Origin: UBA8079 sp965205535 | GTDB lineage: Bacteria > Pseudomonadota > Alphaproteobacteria > UBA6615 | Direction of reading: 5' to 3' | Assembly (NCBI GenBank): GCA_965205535.1 | Contig: CBDBHH010000005.1 | Coordinates: forward strand, 1,736,001 to 1,800,000 | DNA length: 64,000 bases | Shown here: in pieces, positions 1 to 8,733 of the stretch | Position numbering within the stretch: the first letter of the stretch is position 1 | Layout: every line of letters begins with the position of its first letter | The notes under the pieces: generated by a model | The model's database searches: none | The model's input: only the letters and a program-made list of their open reading frames with translations | What the model was told of the DNA's origin: nothing | Made by a program: the position numbers and the translations under genes

Positions 1-187
1 TCTCGTAATTGCCGCCTTCATAAAAATCCCAGCGGTCGAGCCGGCAGCTGACATTCTTGGGACCCATCCACTGGCAGGCCTGTTCGGGTTCGGCCCAGGC
101 CGCGAACAGCCGTTCGACGGGGACCGCGAAGCGTCGGGACAGCTGCAGCGTGCGGGTCGCATCGGGGGCTTCGGTGATGTCGGTCAT
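1..187 (-). CDS. AHSA1/SRPBCC-domain protein, C-terminally truncated by the window edge
   Basis: The first 62 or so residues of a START-like (SRPBCC) protein of the AHSA1 type are visible; the rest lies outside the window. The N-terminus has the usual family pattern of a charged lead, a first beta strand (LQLSRRF) and the helix VERLFAAWAEPEQACQWMGP. The start ATG at 187 overlaps the stop of the upstream arsR gene by four bases, so the two are translationally coupled. ArsR-AHSA1 pairs are common, with the regulator controlling its partner, but the ligand or substrate cannot be told from this fragment. Confidence 0.8.
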   Translation of the reverse strand, partial: MTDITEAPDATRTLQLSRRFAVPVERLFAAWAEPEQACQWMGPKNVSCRLDRWDFYEGGNYE

Positions 188-519
188 GACGGGTCCTTCG
201 TATCGTCGTTCTCCAGGAACTGCGCGAGAGAATCGAGGCTGCCGTCCCAGAACGCCCGATAATGGGCCAGCCATTCGTCCGCGTCCTGCAGTGGGGCAGC
301 CTGAACGGCGCAGATCTGGGTGCGACCATCCCGGCGGCGCTCGATCAGGCCGGCCTGTTGCAGGACTTTCAGATGCTTCGATACCGCCGGCAGGGACATT
401 TCAAACGGTTCGGCCAGTTCGCCGACGGTCGCGTGACCACCGCTCAGGCGGGCGAGGATGGCCCGCCGGGTCGGATCGGCGAGCGCGGCAAATGTTTTGT
501 CGAGATTATATTTAACCAT
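184..519 (-). CDS. ArsR-family winged-helix transcriptional regulator
   Basis: A 111-residue protein with the ArsR fold: an N-terminal helix (FAALADPTRRAILARL), then a winged helix with recognition helix LPAVSKHLKVLQQAGLI at about residues 43-59 and the wing RRDGRTQ. It lacks the CxC metal site of ArsR/SmtB sensors, so it probably does not sense metal. This subgroup usually pairs with AHSA1/SRPBCC proteins, as here, where the stop overlaps the next start. A palindrome covers its own start codon (512-527), suggesting autoregulation. The effector is unknown. Confidence 0.85.
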   Translation of the reverse strand: MVKYNLDKTFAALADPTRRAILARLSGGHATVGELAEPFEMSLPAVSKHLKVLQQAGLIERRRDGRTQICAVQAAPLQDADEWLAHYRAFWDGSLDSLAQFLENDDTKDPS

Positions 520-527
520 ACGGTTAA
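512..527. promoter_or_regulatory. Candidate operator palindrome over the arsR start codon
   Basis: TTAACC-ATAC-GGTTAA is a perfect six-base inverted repeat with a four-base spacer that includes the arsR start codon at 517-519. Its position suits autorepression by a dimeric ArsR protein. The sequence is AT-rich and short, so chance cannot be excluded. Confidence 0.4.
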
Positions 528-560
528 TTTAATCGGGATCGGTTGTTGCCGCAAGTGGGC

Positions 561-2693
561 TTACCTGCCTTCGCGTCGCCATGCGCCGATCAGGAACGCA
601 CCGATCGCCAGCAACAGAATCAGCGCCGGCAGAAACGGCAAATCCCGCACGCCGATGACGGCAGACGCGTCGTTGCGCTGAAAAGCAAGCCAGCGCGCCG
701 ATGTTCGCTGTTCCGAGGAATCGCTCATTGCGCGACCTGGCCGGGCGCTGCGCAGATCGGGCACGCCATTCTCGCTGATCCAACTCAAACCGCCGCCGGT
801 CACGGCGGCGACGGGACGCAGGAGAAAATCGGTTGCCGTCACATCGGCGAACTCAACGGGGTTGATCGTGCCAACCCCGGCGACCGCCGTGCGGGTGCCG
901 TCGTCCAGTCTGTAGATGCCTGTTTCGTTGACCGCGATCGTACCGATCGCCCGCCCATCGCCCTGTTCCTCCAGGGTCACCGCGCGGGTATCCCCGGTCG
1001 GTCCCGTAACCGATACCGCGGCCGGGTCCGGCGACAGGCTGTGGCGGACGATTTCGATGGAGTCTCCACGGGCCACGGCAGTGAGCCGGTCTTCCTCGAG
1101 TTCGGGTTCCTTCATCAGCCAATGCGCAAGGCGGCGGAGCAATTCGTTGTGGGGGCCGCCGCCTTCATAGCCGCGCGCCCACAGCCAGATATGATCACTC
1201 AGGAACTGGCCGACCCGGCCTTCGCCCACACGATCCAGTATCAAGAGCGGTCGTCCGTCGGGGCCATCCATGACCACGGTGCCGGATTTTGGCCGGGCGT
1301 CGACATGGCGGAACCAGCGCCCCCAGTCGGCCGTGGCGTCCGCGTCTGCTCCCAGTCCGGGCAGGGTGGCGGTGACCGGGTGTCGTCGTCCGGTCTTGTT
1401 GACGTTCGCCACATACGGCGCTTCCGTGACCTCGCCTGTGGGCTCCCCGGGCAGAACTGTCGCCAGAGCGGTGCGATACAGGCTGGTCGCAGGCGTGACT
1501 TCCGGTCCGGTGGCTTCCAGCAACGCGCCACCGGATGCCACATAGTTGGCGATGTTTCGAAGATAGATCGACGGCAACACGCCCATGCGTCGATACCGAT
1601 CAAATATGATCAGGTCGAAGTCATTCAGCTTGACCTCGAACAGTTCGCGATACGGAAACGCGATCAGACTAAGTTCGCGCACCGGTGTGCCGTCCTGTTT
1701 CTCGGGCGGCCTGAGGATGGTGAAATGCACGAGATCGACCGATGGGTCGGCCTTGAGAAGATTGCGCCATGTGCGTTCACCGGGATGCGGCGCGCCTGAA
1801 ACAAGCAGGACGCGCAAACGGTCCCGGACACCGTTGAGGGTCACCACAGCGCGGTTATTGCTGCGGGTGAGTTCCGCGCGGCCCGGTCCGACAGAAAGTT
1901 CGTAAACGCTCGTGCCGCCGCGATCCACAACCAGTTCGACGCTGTGATCGACGCCGACCGGGACCAGAATGGTTCGACCTTCCGTTGCGCCGTCGCGCCG
2001 GATGGTGACCTGAGCCTGGCGTGCGCGCACCGCGGCGGGTTCATCAATGCGAAGCGTCAGGCGGACCGTTTCGCCGACGATGCCGAAGCCGGGGTTCTCG
2101 ACGACCGTCAGCCGCCGGTCGCCCGCGCCCTGGTCGCCGGTCAGCATTGCGTGGACAGGCCCGCCCAGTTCGAGCGCCGCGACATTCTCGGGCAGATCGT
2201 GAATCCGACCGTCGGTGATCAGGACCGCACCGGCGAAGCGATCGCGCGGGATATCGATCAGAGACCGATCCAGCGCCTCGTAAAGATGTGTGCCATCGCG
2301 CAAACCCGATTCGCCGCCGCTCCGAGGTCCGGTCGTCGGTGCCTCGACGATCCGCAGTTCGAGATTTGACTGCCCGGCAGCCCATTCGGTCACACGCGCA
2401 AGCGCCGCGTCGGCTTGTTCCGTGCGCGCACCGATCGACTGGCTTTGAGACCGGTCGACGATGACCAGGCCGATATCCGACAGGGGGGTACGATCTTCGA
2501 CGACGATTGAAGGGTTGGCCAGAGCAGCCAGGATTGCTGCGGTCGCCGCGATCCGCCAGATCACGCCCGGGGCGGGAATGCCGGGCCGCGGGGCCACGAA
2601 TCCGGCGAGCATCACCAGGGCGCCGAGGGCCGCCATCGTGATCAGGATGCCGGTGGGCAGTAGCGGGTCCCAGATGATCGAGGATGCGTCCAT
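561..2693 (-). CDS. Membrane protein of the MoxR/DUF58/DUF4159 cluster
   Basis: A 710-residue protein with two N-terminal membrane segments (about residues 15-35 and 45-60), a long periplasmic region and a C-terminal membrane segment (LPFLPALILLLAIGAFLIGAW) followed by a short basic tail. The middle resembles the class I glutamine-amidotransferase-like fold found in this cluster (YRELFEVKLNDFDLIIFDRY), with no obvious catalytic triad. It is the last gene of a four-gene operon, two bases after the DUF4159 gene. Such clusters resemble BatA-like aerotolerance loci in which MoxR ATPases act with VWA-type membrane proteins. The precise role is unknown. Confidence 0.75.
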   Translation of the reverse strand: MDASSIIWDPLLPTGILITMAALGALVMLAGFVAPRPGIPAPGVIWRIAATAAILAALANPSIVVEDRTPLSDIGLVIVDRSQSQSIGARTEQADAALARVTEWAAGQSNLELRIVEAPTTGPRSGGESGLRDGTHLYEALDRSLIDIPRDRFAGAVLITDGRIHDLPENVAALELGGPVHAMLTGDQGAGDRRLTVVENPGFGIVGETVRLTLRIDEPAAVRARQAQVTIRRDGATEGRTILVPVGVDHSVELVVDRGGTSVYELSVGPGRAELTRSNNRAVVTLNGVRDRLRVLLVSGAPHPGERTWRNLLKADPSVDLVHFTILRPPEKQDGTPVRELSLIAFPYRELFEVKLNDFDLIIFDRYRRMGVLPSIYLRNIANYVASGGALLEATGPEVTPATSLYRTALATVLPGEPTGEVTEAPYVANVNKTGRRHPVTATLPGLGADADATADWGRWFRHVDARPKSGTVVMDGPDGRPLLILDRVGEGRVGQFLSDHIWLWARGYEGGGPHNELLRRLAHWLMKEPELEEDRLTAVARGDSIEIVRHSLSPDPAAVSVTGPTGDTRAVTLEEQGDGRAIGTIAVNETGIYRLDDGTRTAVAGVGTINPVEFADVTATDFLLRPVAAVTGGGLSWISENGVPDLRSARPGRAMSDSSEQRTSARWLAFQRNDASAVIGVRDLPFLPALILLLAIGAFLIGAWRREGR

Positions 2694-2695
2694 GC

Positions 2696-5458
2696 CTATT
2701 GTCCGAGCCGCTCGAGGATTTCGTCGACATGAACCTGGTCGGCCTTGTAATTGCCGGTCAGCGCGTACATCACCAGATTTACACCGAAGCGGAAGGCGAG
2801 CTCGCGTTGGCGTGCGCTCCCGGGCATGACCGGGAACATCGGTCGGCCCGTTGCATCAATGGCCCAGGCACCTGCGAAATCATTGGCGCCGATGATGACC
2901 GACGACACCCCGTCGTTTACCCGCTCGTCGGGCCGCTGGACGAACAATCGTCCACCCTCCCAGCGCCCGGGAAATTCGTGCAGCAGGTAGAATGCCTTGG
3001 TCAGGACATGCCCCGGCGGGACCTCAAGCAATGCCGGGATGTCGAGGCCCTGGACCATGGTGCGCAACGTCTGGGTCCCCGGTCCGACGCCGCCGATCCC
3101 CGACAGATTCTGGTCGCGGGTATCAAACAGGATCGTGCCGCCGTTGCGCAGGAAGGAATTGACGCGTCCGCGCGCCCGATCCGAGAGCGGTGCCTGTCGA
3201 TCCGTCATTGGCCAGTAGATCAACGGAAAGAAAGCCAGCTCGTCCCGTTCGATGTTGAGCCCGATCGGGGCGCCGGGGACGACCGATGTTCGCCGGGCAA
3301 GAATTTGGCCCAGTCCGGCCAGTCCTGCCCGACTGGTCTCGTCGATTTTCGTGTCTCCCGTGAGGATATAGCCGAGCCGCGTATCCTTGGTCGCATCAAG
3401 CGCGAACCTGTCGCTCGATTGCGCCCAGCCCGGTGTTGCGTTGATGCCGAGGAGGCCGCCAGCCAGCGCCAGGCAAATTGCGGTCGTGGCAACGGCCCGC
3501 GTCACCCGTGGGGTCAGACCGCGCAAGACGAGCGAAATGATGAAGTCCGCCAGCAGCAACGCGAAGGCTGCAACGAGAAACCAGACGCGAAGCTCGCGCT
3601 GCCGCGTGGGGCCGTATACCGCCGTCTCGACACCCGGCGCGTGTGCATCGAACAGTCGCGGTGACAGGCTCGGGCCCAGATTGACGGCCCGTCGCGATTG
3701 GGTGAGACCGTAGAATCCGGGTGGGGTTTGCGGGCCGGGTGTCACGTCCGCGCCGGTCCCGGCGGGCAGCGGCCGGCTGGTGTTGGCGGGTTCGGACATC
3801 CGACCGAAGCCATCCAGCGTTGCAAGTGGCGGCAGCGGTCGGGTCGCGATGCTGTCTGAGGCCACGCCCTGGCTCAGCGCGACGAGGCGGCGGAGCATGT
3901 CGACATACAGCCCTGAAAAGGCGAGGGAGGACCATTCCGCGTTGGCGGTGGTGTGAAACAAAACGAGCCAGCCATCATCGCGTTTCTCGCCGGTGACCAG
4001 CGGTGTCCCGTCTTCCAGGCGTCCCCAGGTTTTCGATGCCAGATTCGGGGACGGCTGCGCGAGAACCTGACGGCGGACGATGATATCATCGGATGGGATC
4101 AGGCCGGCGAAAGGAGAGGTCTCTTCGAACGCCGCCAGTTTTGAGGGTTGGTCCCAGCTCATCACGCCGCCGAACACCCTGCCGCCGCGACGCAGATCGA
4201 CCGGCAGCAACCGGTCGCTGCCGTCCGCCAGGTTGGGGCCCGCGAACCGCACCAGGACGCCGCCTCCCGCGATCCAGGACTCGAGCCGCTCGATCTCGGT
4301 TTCGGTCAGCGTGCCAATGTCGGAGAGAACCATCACCGCGAGCCGGCGCTCCAGCAATTCTTCGACGCTGCCGTTGCGTACCTCGGCAAAGGGTTCGAGC
4401 GCACGGTTGAGATAGAAGGCGTTTCCGATCAACGGCTGGTCGAGCTGGGCAGTATCTCCCGACACGATACCGACGGGCCGCCGCCGCTGGCTTTCGTCGA
4501 AAAGCATGACCGCGCCGGCGTGGGCCGCATCCTCGATGGCGACCCGTGCGATGCGGTTGCGTAGCTCACTGGGCATGGTCAGCGAGACGTCGGCGATCTC
4601 CTGGCCGTCGTCGAAACCGAAAGTTGCGCGGCCCAGCAACCGCCCACCATCGTCATTGGCGATGACGGCGCCGGTTCGCGTGCCGTCTGCGTCTGCGCGT
4701 GTAACCCGAACACGGATGCCATCGGCCGCGCTCTCAGATGCGGAGATAATCAGTGGCTGATCACTGGGTGCCGGGTGCACGTATCGCAACGATCCGAGGC
4801 GCTGCAGCGCCAGTTCAAGCGGCCTGGCGCCGGTGTCCGGGCTTGTGCCGTCGGGGGCATCGCCCGGCGCATCCAGCCCGCTCGACAGCCAGATGGCGCT
4901 CGCTGGACGGGAGAGTTCCAGCGCTTCGACTTGCGCGCGCACCCGCCCATAATCCACCTGCCAGGGCCGGGGGGCGATCGAGCGGATGCGGTCGCGCGCT
5001 TCGGCCGGCGACAGGGGACGAAGGGCGTTTTGGGTTCGCTCGGCAGATTGGGCGGTGGTGGCGATATAGACGGTGCGATTGTCGCGGGCGGCTTCATCGA
5101 TCAGCGATGATGCGGTGTCCTGGCGCTCGGTCCAGTTGGCGCCACCGGTCCAGCCATTGTCGATGACCATCACCAGTGGGCCGTTGCCGCGCAGGATCCG
5201 TCCGGCGTCGATGATGGGGTGGGCCAACGCCAGAATCACGAGCGCTGCCAGCAACAACCGCATGGCAAGCAGCCACCAGGGGGTGCGATGGGGTGTTTCT
5301 TCGTGTTGCGGGAGCCCGAACAGAAGCCGGATGGCAGGGAATGCGACGCGGACAGGCGCGGGCGGTACAGCGCGCAACAGCCACCAAAGGACCGGCAAGG
5401 CGGCCAGTGCCAGCAGCAGCCAGGGGACGGCAAAGGACAGGGCGCCGATGCTCAGCAT
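2696..5458 (-). CDS. DUF4159 domain-containing BatA-like membrane protein
   Basis: A 920-residue protein. The N-terminus has two membrane helices (LSFAVPWLLLALAALPVLWWL and a second near residue 65-80) in the BatA N-terminal arrangement, then a VWA-like periplasmic region, then two further membrane helices near residues 635-685. The C-terminal 200 residues form the DUF4159 domain (RDELAFFPLIYWPMTDRQ, GGTILFDTRDQ). It lies between the DUF58 gene and the 710-residue partner with only short gaps, so all are probably one transcript. The family usually accompanies MoxR ATPases in Alphaproteobacteria; the biochemical function is not established. Confidence 0.85.
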   Translation of the reverse strand: MLSIGALSFAVPWLLLALAALPVLWWLLRAVPPAPVRVAFPAIRLLFGLPQHEETPHRTPWWLLAMRLLLAALVILALAHPIIDAGRILRGNGPLVMVIDNGWTGGANWTERQDTASSLIDEAARDNRTVYIATTAQSAERTQNALRPLSPAEARDRIRSIAPRPWQVDYGRVRAQVEALELSRPASAIWLSSGLDAPGDAPDGTSPDTGARPLELALQRLGSLRYVHPAPSDQPLIISASESAADGIRVRVTRADADGTRTGAVIANDDGGRLLGRATFGFDDGQEIADVSLTMPSELRNRIARVAIEDAAHAGAVMLFDESQRRRPVGIVSGDTAQLDQPLIGNAFYLNRALEPFAEVRNGSVEELLERRLAVMVLSDIGTLTETEIERLESWIAGGGVLVRFAGPNLADGSDRLLPVDLRRGGRVFGGVMSWDQPSKLAAFEETSPFAGLIPSDDIIVRRQVLAQPSPNLASKTWGRLEDGTPLVTGEKRDDGWLVLFHTTANAEWSSLAFSGLYVDMLRRLVALSQGVASDSIATRPLPPLATLDGFGRMSEPANTSRPLPAGTGADVTPGPQTPPGFYGLTQSRRAVNLGPSLSPRLFDAHAPGVETAVYGPTRQRELRVWFLVAAFALLLADFIISLVLRGLTPRVTRAVATTAICLALAGGLLGINATPGWAQSSDRFALDATKDTRLGYILTGDTKIDETSRAGLAGLGQILARRTSVVPGAPIGLNIERDELAFFPLIYWPMTDRQAPLSDRARGRVNSFLRNGGTILFDTRDQNLSGIGGVGPGTQTLRTMVQGLDIPALLEVPPGHVLTKAFYLLHEFPGRWEGGRLFVQRPDERVNDGVSSVIIGANDFAGAWAIDATGRPMFPVMPGSARQRELAFRFGVNLVMYALTGNYKADQVHVDEILERLGQ

Positions 5459-5464
5459 ATTCGC

Positions 5465-6361
5465 TCAGGCCCCCGTCTGTGCGTCTGTCATGGCCATGAA
5501 CATGGCGAGCAGGGCGGGCTCGGGCGCGCTGTCGGTTGTGTGCACGCCGTAGGACCATCCCGCCCGTTGCGCGAAGGTCGCCAGGGCAGCCTGCAGCGAT
5601 CCGAGCTTTTCCATGTATCCCGCATGCAGGGATTCGGCGCGGCCGACGAGCAATTCTCCCTCGGTCTCCAGACCGCGAAACCGGGTCCGGCCGCGAAATG
5701 GCAAATGGGCCTCGCTGGGGTCGAGAATTTGCAGCAGATGGCCGCGCACGCCGCGCGCGGCCATGTCGCGCAGGAATGTCAGCAGGGTTTCTTCCTCGAC
5801 CATGAAGTCACTGATCAGTGCCACCGTGCCATAGCGGGGCAGGGCCGGGATGGGCGGTATCTCATAGGTCTCGGGATCCTGCGCCATGGCATGCATCACC
5901 GTCATGGCGATGCGGTCGAGGGTCGCGCGGCCGGTCGCAGGGGCATCGGGCTGGTCGAGCAGGGCGATCCGCTCGCCCCCGCGCGTCAGCAGTGACGCCA
6001 GCGCCAGCGACAGGATTGCGGCGCGGGCCTGTTTCTCGGGCAGGTTGCGGCCCGAGCTGTAACGCATCGAGGCCGTGAGGTCGGGCCACAGCCATACGCT
6101 TTGTGCGGCCTCCCATTCCGTTTGTCGGACAAACAGACGGTCCGAGCGCGCCGAACGTCGCCAGTCGATATCCCGCGGGCTGTCGCCGAACGCGAACTGC
6201 CGGTACTGCCAGAATGTCTCACCCTGTCCGACCCGGCGGCGGCCATGCACGCCCTGTGCGACGGTCGATGCGACCCGGTCCGCCGCGACGAGCAGCGGCG
6301 GGAAGGCTGCCGCGATCTCTTCGGCGCTGCGGCGCGTTGCGAGCTCGGTTGTCGGGGCCAT
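5465..6361 (-). CDS. DUF58 domain-containing protein
   Basis: A 298-residue soluble protein with the DUF58 signature (RDIDWRRSARSDRLFVRQTE, about residues 58-77), followed by a VWA-like fold. DUF58 proteins occur next to MoxR AAA+ ATPases and are thought to be their partners or substrates in complex assembly or cell-envelope stress. The gene sits nine bases after moxR and just before the DUF4159 gene, the standard order for this cluster. Confidence 0.88.
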   Translation of the reverse strand: MAPTTELATRRSAEEIAAAFPPLLVAADRVASTVAQGVHGRRRVGQGETFWQYRQFAFGDSPRDIDWRRSARSDRLFVRQTEWEAAQSVWLWPDLTASMRYSSGRNLPEKQARAAILSLALASLLTRGGERIALLDQPDAPATGRATLDRIAMTVMHAMAQDPETYEIPPIPALPRYGTVALISDFMVEEETLLTFLRDMAARGVRGHLLQILDPSEAHLPFRGRTRFRGLETEGELLVGRAESLHAGYMEKLGSLQAALATFAQRAGWSYGVHTTDSAPEPALLAMFMAMTDAQTGA

Positions 6362-6370
6362 TCTGTCCGT

Positions 6371-7390
6371 CTATTTGAACGGGCTGCAGAGGCTGTCGAT
6401 CACGTCTTCCAGCGTACGACCCTCCGCGCGCGCCGCGAAGTTCAGCGCCATGCGATGACGCAGGATCGCCGGCGCCAGGGCCACGACGTCATCCACCGAG
6501 GGCGAGATGCGTCCCTGCAACAACGCGCGCGCCCGGGTGGCGAGCATCAGCGCCTGGCTGGCGCGCGGCCCGGGGCCCCAGGCGACCCATTGCGCAACCT
6601 CTTCGCGGTCCGATGTGTCGGGCCGTCCTGAACGGACGAGGGCGAGGATGGCATCGACGACACTGTCGCCGACCGGCAGGCGGCGGACCAGCTGCTGCGC
6701 TGCCATCAGCTGGGCCGCGTCCATCACTTGTGTCGGCGAACGGTCTTCCAGGCCGGTGGTCACGAGCAGCATCTGCCGTTCGGCCTCAGGGTCCGGATAC
6801 CCGATGTTGACCTGCAGCAGGAACCGGTCGAGCTGGGCCTCGGGCAGAGGATATGTGCCTTCCTGTTCGATCGGGTTCTGGGTGGCGAGCACGTGGAACG
6901 GGCTCGGTAATGCGTGGGTGTGGCCGGCGACGGAGACCTCGCGCTCCTGCATGGCCTGCAGCAACGCGGACTGGGTGCGCGGGCTCGCGCGGTTGATTTC
7001 GTCGGCCATCAGCATCTGGGTGAAGACCGGGCCGGGAATGAACCGGAAGCTCCGGCCGTCCTCGGTCTCGTCGAGAATTTCCGAGCCGATGATATCGGTC
7101 GGCATCAGGTCGGGCGTACATTGCACCCGGCGGCTTTCGAGGCCGAGCACCGTGCCCAGGGTTTCGACCAGTCGGGTCTTCGCGAGGCCCGGCACGCCGA
7201 GCAGCAGCAGATGGCCGCCCGCGAGCAGTGTGATGATCGTCTCGTCGATCACCTCTTCCTGACCGAAGATGACCCGGCCAATTCCGGTTCTCACGGCCGA
7301 GAGTTGTTCGCTTACGCGCTCGATATCTGCGAAAATTGAATCCGTGACCGGAAGATCGAGTTCCGACCGAACGACATCATCTGTGGGCAT
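6371..7390 (-). CDS. MoxR-family AAA+ ATPase
   Basis: A 339-residue AAA+ chaperone-like ATPase. The Walker A motif GVPGLAKT lies at residues 65-72, Walker B is LMADEINRASP, and the sensor region is the characteristic FHVLATQNPIEQEGTYPLPEAQLDRFL. MoxR ATPases act with VWA-domain proteins in maturation or insertion of complexes. It is first in the minus-strand operon and diverges from the DUF1285 gene across about 35 bases, so both promoters must lie in or near that short gap. Confidence 0.95.
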   Translation of the reverse strand: MPTDDVVRSELDLPVTDSIFADIERVSEQLSAVRTGIGRVIFGQEEVIDETIITLLAGGHLLLLGVPGLAKTRLVETLGTVLGLESRRVQCTPDLMPTDIIGSEILDETEDGRSFRFIPGPVFTQMLMADEINRASPRTQSALLQAMQEREVSVAGHTHALPSPFHVLATQNPIEQEGTYPLPEAQLDRFLLQVNIGYPDPEAERQMLLVTTGLEDRSPTQVMDAAQLMAAQQLVRRLPVGDSVVDAILALVRSGRPDTSDREEVAQWVAWGPGPRASQALMLATRARALLQGRISPSVDDVVALAPAILRHRMALNFAARAEGRTLEDVIDSLCSPFK

Positions 7391-7425
7391 GACCTTGCTC
7401 CTGCGAATGCTACTGTGACCGAACC

Positions 7426-7998
7426 ATGGGCTCCGACACCAACAATCCCCAAGGCCTTTTTGAACGGATCGGCAAAAACCGCTCCGAAGGCCCCACCCGG
7501 CGCGAACCGATCGATTGCGGTCACTTCGACATGCGCATCGGGCGCGACGGGACTTGGTATTATCGCGGCTCCCCGATAGGGCGTAAACCGCTGGTCACTT
7601 TGTTTTCATCAGTGCTCAAACGCGACTCCGACGGCCAATACTGGCTGGAAACACCGGTCGAGCGCGGCCGCATCGACGTGGATGACGCGCCCTTCACGGC
7701 GGTGGAAATGGACGTGACCGGACGGGGCCGCGACCAGACGCTTATTTTCCGCACCAATCTTGACGAAATGGTGACAGCGGGGACAAAAAACCCGCTCCGC
7801 ATCACGTTCGACGAATCGACCGGCGAACCCTCACCCTATGTTCACGTGCGTGACGGGCTCGAAGCCTTGCTGACCCGCGCGGTCTATTATCAGCTTGCCG
7901 AACTCGCGGTGGCGGACCCGGACGAAGGATTGTTTGGCGTGTGGAGTGACGGGAAGTTTTTTGCACTGGAATCGGCCGTCGGGGCGGCAGGCTCATGA
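7426..7998 (+). CDS. DUF1285 domain-containing protein
   Basis: A 190-residue soluble protein. It has the DUF1285 start CGHFDMRIGRDGTWYYRGSPI and the following LVTLFSSVLKRDSDGQYWL. The family is conserved in Alpha- and Gammaproteobacteria and has no firm function. It overlaps the NUDIX gene by four bases, so they are co-translated, and the pair is followed by the CCA transferase gene; this gene order recurs in Alphaproteobacteria. Confidence 0.88.
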   Translation: MGSDTNNPQGLFERIGKNRSEGPTRREPIDCGHFDMRIGRDGTWYYRGSPIGRKPLVTLFSSVLKRDSDGQYWLETPVERGRIDVDDAPFTAVEMDVTGRGRDQTLIFRTNLDEMVTAGTKNPLRITFDESTGEPSPYVHVRDGLEALLTRAVYYQLAELAVADPDEGLFGVWSDGKFFALESAVGAAGS

Positions 7999-8720
7999 CC
8001 GCGATGTCGCCTGACCGCACGTATATCGCCGAACGCATTCTCGCTGCCCAGTCGCATATCGACGTCCGGCGCAGCAGCGGCGCAGGTGTCAGCCAGATGC
8101 TGCATGACGATTCCGACGCCGTCCCCGACGAGGTTCCGACCAGCGAAGTGCCGCGCAACCGGCGCGGCGACCACGATTTGAACGAAATCGGCATGCGGCC
8201 CAATCCGCCGCTCATCCCCGCCGCGGTCCTGGTGCCGCTGCTCGATCATGGTGACCGGATCACGGTCCTGCTCACCCAGCGCGCGGCGGATCTGCGCGCC
8301 CATGCCGGTCAGATCAGCTTCCCCGGCGGCCGCATCGACCCCGATGATGCCCACCCCGAGGCCGCAGCCCTGCGCGAAGCCGAAGAGGAAGTCGGCCTGC
8401 CGCCCGCCTCGGTCGAACTGGTCGGCCGGCTGGATACCTATGAGGTGCGCACGGGGTTCGAGATCACCCCCGTGGTCGGCTTCGTCGAACCCGGCTTCGA
8501 GCTGGTGTGCGAGCTCGGCGAGGTGGCGGACGTGTTCGAGGTGCCATTGTCTTTCATCCTCGACCCGGCCAATCATGAACGCCAGAGCCAGGTGTTCCAG
8601 GGCAAGCGGCGCTACTTCTATGTCCTGCCCTTCGAGGACAGATACATCTGGGGCGCGACCGCGGGCATGCTGGTCAACCTGTTCGAGGTCCTGACCGGTC
8701 AGACTGCGCGCTGGCGCTAG
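7995..8720 (+). CDS. NUDIX hydrolase, CoA pyrophosphatase (NudL-like)
   Basis: A 241-residue NUDIX enzyme with the box GGRIDPDDAHPEAAALREAE continuing EEVGL, matching GX5EX7REUXEEXGU. Just upstream, LLTQRAADLRAHAGQISFPGG is the UPF0035 pattern of CoA pyrophosphatases, which split CoA into 3',5'-ADP and phosphopantetheine. About 75 residues precede the fold. It is coupled to the DUF1285 gene and followed after 13 bases by the CCA transferase gene. Confidence 0.88.
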   Translation: MTAMSPDRTYIAERILAAQSHIDVRRSSGAGVSQMLHDDSDAVPDEVPTSEVPRNRRGDHDLNEIGMRPNPPLIPAAVLVPLLDHGDRITVLLTQRAADLRAHAGQISFPGGRIDPDDAHPEAAALREAEEEVGLPPASVELVGRLDTYEVRTGFEITPVVGFVEPGFELVCELGEVADVFEVPLSFILDPANHERQSQVFQGKRRYFYVLPFEDRYIWGATAGMLVNLFEVLTGQTARWR

Positions 8721-8733
8721 GCGGGTCGCCGCG

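Noticed and set aside
543..1799. Long plus-strand frame opposite the 710-residue membrane protein
   Set aside because: Shadow frame in GC-rich DNA with no recognisable motif or ribosome site; the minus-strand operon explains the region.
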